Shown here piece after piece: positions 27,366 to 34,829 of a DNA stretch of 34,829 nt. The position numbers and the translations under genes were made by a program. The DNA is from Actinomycetota bacterium (GTDB lineage: Bacteria; Actinomycetota; CADDZG01; JAHWKV01; JAOPZY01), in contig JAOPZY010000184.1 in NCBI GenBank assembly GCA_025963875.1, positions 1-34,829 of the forward strand. Reading direction: 5' to 3'. Every line of letters begins with the position of its first letter. Within the stretch, counting starts at the first letter, position 1. Under the pieces are notes generated by a model that worked only from the letters and a program-made list of their open reading frames with translations, was not told the origin of the DNA and made no database searches.

Positions 27366-28676
27366 TTACCAGCCGACGATGGCGCCTCCGCCCTTGGGTA
27401 TCGGGACCCGGGGCACGCCCGCCGCCTGGATGAGCTGGAAGGCGGCATCGCGGACCGTGATGCCATCCCGTTCCGCCAGGGCCGCGATGGCACCGGCCAC
27501 CGCCGGGGTCGCGAACGAGGTCCCGGTCCACCTCGCCCAGCCCTCGAAATCTCGGGCTGCCAAGGACACCCCGCTGGGAAGGGGAAGCACAGCATCGTCC
27601 CACTCCAGGAAGAAGGTGCTTACCCAGTCCCCGATCGCCCAGGCGTCGACCCACCATCCGAAGTTGCTGTAGGAGGCCGGGGGCGTCTGATCGGAGGCCT
27701 GCGCCCGGGGGGCGCTCTCCGCGCCGGGATCCAGGGCGCCCACCCCGAAGACCCGCTTCTGGGCTGCGGGCCAGAACGGTCTGGCCACTCCCTGGTTGCC
27801 GGCAGCGGCGACCACCACGATCTCGGGCGGTAGGGCGGCGATGGTGGCCCCCAGCGCCAGCAGCGGCGCGTCGTTGTCGGTGAACGCACCGAACGAGAGG
27901 CTGAGGATGTCGGGCCTCTCCCTCTCTACCAGTTCGACGAGGGCGTTGCGGGCGTCGATCTCGGTGGCGAAGCCTTCGCTGTCGAGGACGCGATGGAGGG
28001 CCACACGGGCGTAGGGGGCGGTCTGGAGCACGACGCCAGCGCAGAAGGTGCCATGACCCGCTTCGTCGTCGAGGTGTCCGTCTGGGGGGAGCCTGTCCCG
28101 GAGGTCGTCGTCGTGGGCGGGGTCGTCGACCGCGCAATTCTCCAGGAAGGGGTGCTCGGGACGGGTGCCGTCCAGGGCGATGCCCGTGTCGAGAATGCCC
28201 ACGGTGATCATGCCCGGCTCACCCGGGGTGGCGTCAGTCGGGGGATCCGCCGGCTCCGCGAAAGAGATGGGGCCTCCCGGGTTGCCCATCACATCTCCCG
28301 CTCCGGTCATGATGAGGTTGGGTGCCACCAGAGGAATGCGTCCCGATTCGGGGTCCCGCCGGCGCAGGATCGCCAGGAGCTCGGGCACGGTCTCTTCGGT
28401 TTCGATCTGGAGATGGGCCACTCCGTGAAGGGCCTTGCCGACGGGGTTCACCTCGGCGCCGAAGATCCCCAGCCTCGCTGCGACGATGTCGAGGTCACCG
28501 GCGTTGACGAGAATCTCGTTCGGGCGGTACAGATACCCGGGTCCTACCGCGATGTCTCCGGCTGCGATCCGCCTCCTGAGCAATTCCTCACGGTAGCGCC
28601 TCCGAATCGACGGCGGTAAGCGGTCCTGCTTGACGCCGACACGTTCTGCGTCGTCTGGCTCCTCGGAATACCGCAC
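27366..28676 (-). CDS. S8 family serine peptidase (subtilase), no evident signal peptide
   Basis: Catalytic triad blocks VGILDTGIALDG (Asp codon 28188-28190), GHGTFCAG (His codon 28053-28055), GTSFATPAVAG (Ser codon 27516-27518). GTG start at 28676 with AGGGGGGA upstream preferred over the track TTG at 28724. Confidence 0.92.
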   Translation of the reverse strand: MRYSEEPDDAERVGVKQDRLPPSIRRRYREELLRRRIAAGDIAVGPGYLYRPNEILVNAGDLDIVAARLGIFGAEVNPVGKALHGVAHLQIETEETVPELLAILRRRDPESGRIPLVAPNLIMTGAGDVMGNPGGPISFAEPADPPTDATPGEPGMITVGILDTGIALDGTRPEHPFLENCAVDDPAHDDDLRDRLPPDGHLDDEAGHGTFCAGVVLQTAPYARVALHRVLDSEGFATEIDARNALVELVERERPDILSLSFGAFTDNDAPLLALGATIAALPPEIVVVAAAGNQGVARPFWPAAQKRVFGVGALDPGAESAPRAQASDQTPPASYSNFGWWVDAWAIGDWVSTFFLEWDDAVLPLPSGVSLAARDFEGWARWTGTSFATPAVAGAIAALAERDGITVRDAAFQLIQAAGVPRVPIPKGGGAIVGW

Positions 28677-28759
28677 GTCAGTGTCCCCCCTCGGTCGCAG
28701 TTCGTTGCGGATGCTCGCGCACAAGCCTCTTCAGGAAAAGGACCACATTCCCGACTGCT

Positions 28760-28777
28760 TGATACACGGAGCTATCA
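28760..28777. promoter_or_regulatory. Possible operator: TGATA-N8-TATCA dyad in the divergent S8/CHAT intergenic region
   Basis: Inverted pentamers 28760-28764/28773-28777 in a locally AT-rich patch. Confidence 0.35.
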
Positions 28778-28810
28778 TTTCGCAGCCGTTGGCCTGACCG
28801 GGAGGTGAAG

Positions 28811-31471
28811 GTGGGCGGTGCCAAAGAAGCCCCGAGCACCGCCGAAGCGCTGCGCCTGGTCCAGACCGATCCCCACCGGGCACGACAGGTGGCGACGGCC
28901 TGCCTCGAACATTCCGAGGCGGCGGGGGACCCGGCCGGGATAGCGGCGGCGCAACGGGCCCTGGGGCTCACCGCGCGCCAACTCGGAGATGTCGAGGGTG
29001 CGATCGGCCTGTTCCGGGCGTCCATTGCGACGGCGGAGGGCGCCGGGTTGGCCAAACCGGCGGCCGAGGCACGCATGAGCCTGAGCGTGGCCCTCGCCTT
29101 TCGGGGGGATCTCGCGCAGGCCCTCCGCGAGACCGACCTGGCCGCAGGCGTGCTCCGCGGAGCCGATGCTGCTGCGCTGCAGATGAACCGCGCCCTCGTT
29201 CTCCAGCTGCTTGGTCGCTCCCAGGATGCACTCGACGGCTACCGGCTGGTGCTGGCGAAGTTTCGGCGGCAGGGCAATGTTCTCTTGGAGGGCCGGTGCC
29301 GCAACAACCGTGGGCTGCTGCATTGGTCGCTCTGGGATTTGAAGGCTGCCGAGGACGACTTCGAGCACGCCGAGCGTCTCTTCCTGGAGCTCGGCCAGGA
29401 TCTTGCGGTCGCCGACGTGCGGTGGAACCTCGGCATACTCGCAGCGCGGCGGGGAGACGTCCCGTCCGCCCTTGCGCTGCTCGATGTGGCGGACGAGTAC
29501 TACGACCGCCATCACATCCCGCGGGCGTACCACTTCATTGACCGGTGTGAGGTGCTGCTGTCTGTCCACCTCGTCGCCGAGGCTCGCCGCGAGGCGGAAC
29601 GAGCGGTCGAGGAGCTCTCTCGGGCGAAGCGGGGGCTGCAGCTTCCCGAAGCCCAGCTCAGCCTCGCCCACGCGGCCCTCCTCGACGGCGACGCGGCGAC
29701 CGCCGTCGCCAACGCGGACGAGGCGCGTCGAGCCTTTGCCGCACAGCGCCGGCCGAGCTGGCAGGCGCTGGCAAGATTCGCCGGGATCCGGGCAGCCCTG
29801 CTGGGTTCGGAGCGGACCCCCGCGACCTTGCGGGCTGCTCGCCGGACCGCGCAGCTCCTCGAGAGCCTGGGCTGGGCCGTTCCGTCGGCGGAGGCTCGCG
29901 TGATCGCCGCTCAGGTTGCCCTGCAGCTCGGGCGCCCTGGTATCGCGGCTTCCGAGCTCAAGCAGGTGAGCCGGGCGCGCCGCTCGGGCCCCGTCCAGCT
30001 GCGGATCCAGGCGTGGCACGCCGAAGCGCTCCTGCGCTCAGGGCGGGGGGACAAACGCGGCGCCGACGGGGCGCTGCGGGCGGGCCTGCGCATCCTCGAG
30101 GGGCACCGGGCCGCGCTCGGGGCCACCGAGCTCAGGGTCCACTCCTCGATGCACGGCACCGAGCTGGCCCAGCTCGGTCTCCGGCTGGCTCTGGAGTCGG
30201 GCGATCCCGGGCGGGTGCTGGCCTGGGCGGAGCGGTGGCGAGCGGCCACCCTGTTGCTGCCGCCCGCCAGGGAGGGGGAGGGGGCCGGCGCAGCGCTCCG
30301 CCACGACCTCACCGAACTCCGTCTCGTCGTGGCGGAGCTGGAGAAGGCGGCCCTCGAAGGCAGGGAGACGGCGGGGCTCCTTCGGCGCCAGGCGGCGCTG
30401 GAGCGGGCCGTCCGCCAGCGCACCCGCCAGGCTGCCGGTGGCGCGGCGCACGACGCAACGGTCGTGAAGGCCGCCGTCTTGAGGGCGGCGCTCGGGGATG
30501 CCGTCCTCGTCGAGCTGGTCGAGATCGATGGAGAGTTGTACGCCCTGGTTGTCCGGGCCGGGGGAGTGCGCCTGCATGCGCTGGGGCCGCTCGCCGCCGT
30601 CGTGGATGAGCTTGACGCGTTGCGCTTTGCCCTGCGCCGGCTTGCCCGGCCCGGTGGCTCGCCGGAACGGGCGGCAGCGGCGGGGGCGTCCGCGGCGTTC
30701 TCAGGGGACCGTCTCGATGCGCTCCTGCTCCGGCCCCTCCGCCCGGAGCTCGGAGAGGGGCCGCTGGTGATGGTCCCGACGGGCGCGCTCCACGCTCTGC
30801 CCTGGGGCCTGCTGCCCACGTGCCGTGGGCGTCCCGTGAGTGTCGCTCCGTCGGCGACGTTGTGGCACCGGGCGCAGGCAAGGGATCGAGAGGATCGGCA
30901 GGCCAGGGATGCCGCGCGGGTGGTCCTTGTCGCAGGGCCGGGCCTTGCGGGGGCCGCGGCGGAGGTTATGTCGCTGCGCCGGCGCTACCGGGGAGCCCAG
31001 AGCTTCACACCCAGGGCGGCCACGGTGGAGTCGGTCCTGTCCGCCCTCGACGGCGCTTCGCTGGCCCACATCGCCGCCCACGGGCGCTTCCGGGCCGACA
31101 ACCCGCTCTTCTCCTCCCTCCTGCTCGCCGACGGCCCGCTGATGGTCTACGACATCGAGCGGATGCGGCGGGCGCCCCGGCAGATCGTCCTGTCCGCCTG
31201 TGACTCGGGTGTGTCGGGCGTCCGGCCCGGCGACGAGCTGATGGGCCTCGCAGCCGCGCTCTTCGCCCAGAAGGCGAGCACGCTCGTGGCGAGCGTCGTC
31301 CCGGTCTCCGATGAAGCCACCCGGCCCCTGATGCTGCGGTACCACAAGGCGCTCCAGGCCACCGGCAGCCCGGCCGCCGCCCTCGCCAGGGTCGGGCAAG
31401 CCGCGGTAGGTGATGACCCCGCTGCCTATGCGGCTGCAGCGGCGTTCGTGTGCTTCGGGGCCGGCTGGTAG
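28811..31471 (+). CDS. TPR-repeat protein with C-terminal CHAT domain (caspase-like cysteine protease)
   Basis: N-terminal ~600 aa helical/TPR-like repeats; CHAT blocks PTGALHALPWGLLP, LAHIAAHGRFRADNPLFSSLLLADG (His), RQIVLSACDSGVSGVRPGDELMGLAAALFAQKASTLVASVVPVSD (Cys). GTG 28811 has GGAGG at 5-nt spacing; track start 28805. Confidence 0.93.
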   Translation: MGGAKEAPSTAEALRLVQTDPHRARQVATACLEHSEAAGDPAGIAAAQRALGLTARQLGDVEGAIGLFRASIATAEGAGLAKPAAEARMSLSVALAFRGDLAQALRETDLAAGVLRGADAAALQMNRALVLQLLGRSQDALDGYRLVLAKFRRQGNVLLEGRCRNNRGLLHWSLWDLKAAEDDFEHAERLFLELGQDLAVADVRWNLGILAARRGDVPSALALLDVADEYYDRHHIPRAYHFIDRCEVLLSVHLVAEARREAERAVEELSRAKRGLQLPEAQLSLAHAALLDGDAATAVANADEARRAFAAQRRPSWQALARFAGIRAALLGSERTPATLRAARRTAQLLESLGWAVPSAEARVIAAQVALQLGRPGIAASELKQVSRARRSGPVQLRIQAWHAEALLRSGRGDKRGADGALRAGLRILEGHRAALGATELRVHSSMHGTELAQLGLRLALESGDPGRVLAWAERWRAATLLLPPAREGEGAGAALRHDLTELRLVVAELEKAALEGRETAGLLRRQAALERAVRQRTRQAAGGAAHDATVVKAAVLRAALGDAVLVELVEIDGELYALVVRAGGVRLHALGPLAAVVDELDALRFALRRLARPGGSPERAAAAGASAAFSGDRLDALLLRPLRPELGEGPLVMVPTGALHALPWGLLPTCRGRPVSVAPSATLWHRAQARDREDRQARDAARVVLVAGPGLAGAAAEVMSLRRRYRGAQSFTPRAATVESVLSALDGASLAHIAAHGRFRADNPLFSSLLLADGPLMVYDIERMRRAPRQIVLSACDSGVSGVRPGDELMGLAAALFAQKASTLVASVVPVSDEATRPLMLRYHKALQATGSPAAALARVGQAAVGDDPAAYAAAAAFVCFGAGW

Positions 31472-31508
31472 AGCGGCAACAGGAGACCGGACTCTAGGAT
31501 GCCCACCA

Positions 31509-33104
31509 ATGGTTCGCCTGATTGGCCGCAGGAAGCGTCCCACGCTCGTCGCGGGCCTGGCCCTCGTTCTTCTCGCCGGCGCCTGCCAGAGCGGCGCCCT
31601 GGCGGAGCCGCCCGCAACCCGCGTCTTCAGAGTCGGCACCGCGCCGCCGGCTTCCCTCGATCCGGTGCTCGCCTCCCAGCCCCAGGAGCGGCTGGTGGCC
31701 AGGCAGCTCTTCGACGGGCTCGTTCGCTACGACGACACGACCGCCGCCGTCGTGCCCGACGTCGCCACGTCGTGGAAGATCAATGCCGCCAACACCGTCT
31801 TCACGTTCCACCTCCGCCCCAAGGCCCGCTTCTCCAGCGGCGAGTACGTGACGGCGCAGAGCTTCGTCCGCGGGCTCACCCGAGCCCTCACCCCCACGGT
31901 CTACCGTGCTCCGGGGTCGCTTGGCTACGAGCTGGACGGGATCGCCGGGGCGGCCGACGTGGAGAGCGGGAAGGCGGCCACCCTTTCGGGTGCGCGGGCC
32001 CTGGACGACGCCACCCTTGAGATCCGGCTGTCGGTCCCCGACGCCCAGTTCCTGGTCCGCTGCGCTGACGCCGCCTTCTCGCCGATGCCGAGTGACTCGG
32101 CGATGGCTGCCCGGCTGCCCTCCTGGAAAGCGTTTCCGCTCGGCAACGGTCCGTTCCAGCTGGGCGGGCCCCTGGTGGCCAACCAGCCGATCGTCCTCGT
32201 GCCCAATGCCCTCCACGCCGGCGGGCATCCGAAGGTGGCCCAGGTGGCGCTCTCGCCGTACCGGGATGTCGGCGCCGCCTACGCCGCCTGGAGATCGGGG
32301 CAGCTCGACTGGACGGCATTCCCGCCGGACCGCACCGGCGAGGTGCGCCATCTCTACCGCCCCAGCTCCCTCATCCGGCCCACCGCAGGGCTGGACGGGC
32401 TTGTCCTTCCCCTGACGACCCCACCCACCGACAACCCGCTCTTCCGTCAGGCGCTCTCGCTGGCCATCGACCGGACGAGGATCGGCCGCTATGTCGTGGG
32501 GAATTCGCTCCTGCCGGCCAACGGGCTGGTCCCGCCCCTCGTCCCGGGCGCCGGGGCATCGAGCCCGACCGCCCCGTGCCCGGTGTGCGCGTACGACCCG
32601 GGCCGGGCACGGCAGTTGCTGGCGCAGTCGGGGGTGAAGGTCGCCGGCGTCTTCCCCCTGTACTTCGCCCAGGGAACGGGTGAGGAGGCGTGGGTCCGGG
32701 CCGTGGCCGGCGACATCGCCTCCGTCCTCGGCATCGACGCCAGGGCGATGCCCCTGCCAGTGGGGCCGGCGGTTCCTCCGGGTGCTACGGCTCTCGCCCG
32801 GCCGATGCGCTACCCGACACCGGACGACTTCCTGGTACTCCTGGTGGGGAGCGGCGGCCGGAACAACACCTCCGGCTACGCCAATCCTGCGTTCGATGCG
32901 CTGGTGGCCTCTGCCCCGTCGGTTTCGGATCCCGGCCTCCGGGCCGCTCGGTACCAGCAGGCCGAGCGGCTTGCCCTCGCGGACCTGCCCATCGTTCCGG
33001 TGTTCTGGCAGCGCAGCTTCCGCCTCGCCCGGCTCAAGGGCTGGAAAGGGCTCGGGATGGACGCCTTCGGTGATCCGACCCTGGCGAGCCTGGCGCCGAA
33101 GTAA
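31509..33104 (+). CDS. Peptide-type SBP lipoprotein (family 5), close paralog of the 19388 SBP
   Basis: Lipoprotein signal LVLLAGACQSG; QLFDGLVRYDDTTAAVVPDVATSWKINAANTVFTFHLRP; PLGNGPFQL; DLPIVPVFWQRSFRLARLKGWKGLGMD. Confidence 0.92.
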   Translation: MVRLIGRRKRPTLVAGLALVLLAGACQSGALAEPPATRVFRVGTAPPASLDPVLASQPQERLVARQLFDGLVRYDDTTAAVVPDVATSWKINAANTVFTFHLRPKARFSSGEYVTAQSFVRGLTRALTPTVYRAPGSLGYELDGIAGAADVESGKAATLSGARALDDATLEIRLSVPDAQFLVRCADAAFSPMPSDSAMAARLPSWKAFPLGNGPFQLGGPLVANQPIVLVPNALHAGGHPKVAQVALSPYRDVGAAYAAWRSGQLDWTAFPPDRTGEVRHLYRPSSLIRPTAGLDGLVLPLTTPPTDNPLFRQALSLAIDRTRIGRYVVGNSLLPANGLVPPLVPGAGASSPTAPCPVCAYDPGRARQLLAQSGVKVAGVFPLYFAQGTGEEAWVRAVAGDIASVLGIDARAMPLPVGPAVPPGATALARPMRYPTPDDFLVLLVGSGGRNNTSGYANPAFDALVASAPSVSDPGLRAARYQQAERLALADLPIVPVFWQRSFRLARLKGWKGLGMDAFGDPTLASLAPK

Positions 33105-33129
33105 TGGTGGGCATGGGGGTCATGCCGCA

Positions 33130-34740
33130 GTGAGGCGGCCTCGATCCGGGGCCGTCCTCGTCGTGGCCGTCCTTGCTTTCGCTGCACTTGACCTGGTTGC
33201 GTGTACCGGCTCGAAGACCCCCAACGTTGAATCGGCGACGACGCTCACCGAGCTCCGGATCGGGGTCCGCCAGCCGTCCACCCTCGACCCTGCCATGCGG
33301 GCGAACCCCTCCGATCTGCTCGTCGCCCGCCAGATCTACGAGCCGCTGGTGGGCTTCGACCCGCAGACCGGGGCGCTGCTCCCGCGGCTGGCAACGTCCT
33401 GGCAAGTCCTGAATGGCGGGACGGGCTTCCGGTTCCATCTGAGGCCCGACGCCCGGTTCCAGGACGGGGTGACGGTCACCGCGAACGATGTCGCCTTCGA
33501 GCTCAACCGCCTCGCCCGCAAGGACACGAACTCGAGCCTCGCCCACCTCCTGATGCCGGTCGTCGGCTACGACCAGGTCCATGGCACCGGCGAGGCGACG
33601 GAGCTGGCCGGCGTCAAGGTCGAGGACCCGCGCACCCTCGTCATCACCATCACGCAGCCGTGGTACGAGTTCCCCTACGTCCTCGCCGATCCCTCGACGG
33701 CGCCCATTCCGGCGGCCAAGTTCCAGTCCGACCCCGCAGCCTTCCTTCGCCATCCGACCGGGTCGGGCCCCTACGCGCTTGCTTCCGGCTCCGCCCTCCC
33801 GGGCAACCTCGTCCTGGAGCGTTCGAAGCACTACTGGGGGCCGCTCCCGGCGGTTGCCACCGTCCGCTTCGTCAGCGGCGGGTCCCCGTCGGCGGCCCTC
33901 GGCGGCCTCAGGGCGGGGCGCATCGACATCGGGGATGTCGCGCCGGACGCCATGTCGCAGGCGCTGCGCGACTTCGGGAGCCGCGGCTTCACGCCGCTGG
34001 CCGCCGAGATCTCGCTCGGATTCAACCTGACCGATCCGGCGCTCAAGGACCCCCGCCTGCGCCGTGCCGTCAGCATGGCCGTCGACCGCCAGGCGATCGG
34101 CAAGAAGGTCTACGGAGACGTCCTCGTGCCCGCCGACGGCCTCATCCCGCGGGGCCTGCCAGGACACACGGAGCTGGCGTGCGCCGACTCGTGCGTTCAC
34201 GACCCCGCGGGGGCCAAGGCGCTGGTGCAGCAGGTGTCGGGCACCGCCCGGCCCGAGATCGCCTACGACTACCCGCGGAGCGGGACGAACGACGCCGTGG
34301 CCCAGGAGCTCAAATCGGAGCTGGACGCCGCCGGCATCACCCTCGTCCCACGACCGCACGCCCCGATCGACTTCCTGTCCGCGCTCAACACGAACAGCCA
34401 GCAGATGTTCCTGCTGATCTGGGTGGCCGACTACCCCCTCGCCGACTGGTTCCTGGCCCCGCTGTTCAGCGCCAACTCGCCCGACAACCACAGCGGCTAC
34501 AACGACCCGGCGGTCCAGTCCCTCATCGACGCCGAGCGCTCGGATGGGGACCTCGTGCCCCGCCTGGGCCTCGAGAAGCAGATCGAGCAGAAGGTGCTGG
34601 CCGACCTGCCCGTCACGCCGGTGGGCTTCTTCCGCAACCACTACGCAGCCGCCACCCGGGTCCAGGGCTTCTACGTGGACGTGCTGGGCGGCTTCGACGT
34701 GGCCCGCCTCAGCCTCGGCGCCGCGCCGTCGGGTTCGTAG
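33130..34740 (+). CDS. Peptide-type SBP lipoprotein (family 5)
   Basis: Lipobox LVAC; PSTLDPAMRANPSDLLVARQIYEPLVGFDPQTGALLPRLATSW; PTGSGPYAL; RLRRAVSMAVDRQAIG. GTG start 33130. Confidence 0.9.
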   Translation: MRRPRSGAVLVVAVLAFAALDLVACTGSKTPNVESATTLTELRIGVRQPSTLDPAMRANPSDLLVARQIYEPLVGFDPQTGALLPRLATSWQVLNGGTGFRFHLRPDARFQDGVTVTANDVAFELNRLARKDTNSSLAHLLMPVVGYDQVHGTGEATELAGVKVEDPRTLVITITQPWYEFPYVLADPSTAPIPAAKFQSDPAAFLRHPTGSGPYALASGSALPGNLVLERSKHYWGPLPAVATVRFVSGGSPSAALGGLRAGRIDIGDVAPDAMSQALRDFGSRGFTPLAAEISLGFNLTDPALKDPRLRRAVSMAVDRQAIGKKVYGDVLVPADGLIPRGLPGHTELACADSCVHDPAGAKALVQQVSGTARPEIAYDYPRSGTNDAVAQELKSELDAAGITLVPRPHAPIDFLSALNTNSQQMFLLIWVADYPLADWFLAPLFSANSPDNHSGYNDPAVQSLIDAERSDGDLVPRLGLEKQIEQKVLADLPVTPVGFFRNHYAAATRVQGFYVDVLGGFDVARLSLGAAPSGS

Positions 34741-34749
34741 CCGGGCGGG

Positions 34750-34763
34750 CCGGGGTGCCCCGG
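34750..34763 (+). terminator. Compact hairpin CCGGGG-tg-CCCCGG after the last SBP gene
   Basis: Perfect 6-bp arms; no U-tract; followed directly by TATACT. Confidence 0.35.
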
Positions 34764-34769
34764 TATACT
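34764..34769 (+). promoter_or_regulatory. Candidate -10 (TATACT) of tRNA-Leu
   Basis: Hexamer 14 nt upstream of the predicted tRNA 5' end; no clear -35. Confidence 0.45.
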
Positions 34770-34782
34770 TCACGAGGTTCGA

Positions 34783-34829
34783 GTCGGAGTGGCGGAACCT
34801 GGTAGACGCGCTAGGTTGAGGGCCTAGTG
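34783..34829 (+). tRNA. tRNA-Leu (anticodon GAG), truncated by window end
   Basis: GTCGGAG-TG-GCGGAACCTGGTAGACGCG D-arm typical of class II tRNA-Leu; anticodon stem-loop CTAGG-TTGAGGG-CCTAG. Confidence 0.88.

Noticed and set aside
32680-33129. 150-residue N-terminal extension of SBP4
   Set aside because: Out-of-frame reading of SBP3; the lipoprotein signal starts at 33130.
33034-34773. 579-aa minus-strand ORF over SBP4
   Set aside because: Shadow ORF; the sense strand encodes a full SBP with lipobox.
1-34829. CRISPR array, transposase, integrase or phage genes
   Set aside because: No regularly spaced repeats and no recognizable cas, transposase or phage proteins; the TPR-CHAT protein alone does not imply a type III-E CRISPR system.

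Overview
High-GC window that looks chromosomal and actinobacterial-like (lineage is an inference). The core is highly syntenic: a WhiG/FliA-type sigma factor, then rpsB-tsf-pyrH-frr-cdsA-dxr-rseP, then gap-pgk-tpiA-secG, then an oligopeptide ABC transporter operon (SBP-B-C-D-F, a small membrane protein, and a second SBP). The left flank holds secreted-hydrolase genes, an aldo/keto reductase, a small ~172-aa protein followed by a clear intrinsic terminator, an HD-domain protein, a methyltransferase, and a large HD-GYP protein with four C-terminal IPT/TIG-like domains that is divergent from whiG. The right end holds a divergent pair, an intracellular-looking S8 subtilase and a TPR-CHAT caspase-like protease. 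The CHAT gene is followed co-directionally by two more peptide-binding lipoproteins, then a truncated tRNA-Leu(GAG). The strongest candidates for something under-described are (1) the CHAT/S8/peptide-SBP module at 27.4-34.7 kb and (2) the HD-GYP-IPT/TIG gene divergent from whiG. Structured intergenic DNA between whiG and rpsB and between gap and pgk is also notable. All calls come from reading the sequence and the supplied ORF track; no database searches were run.
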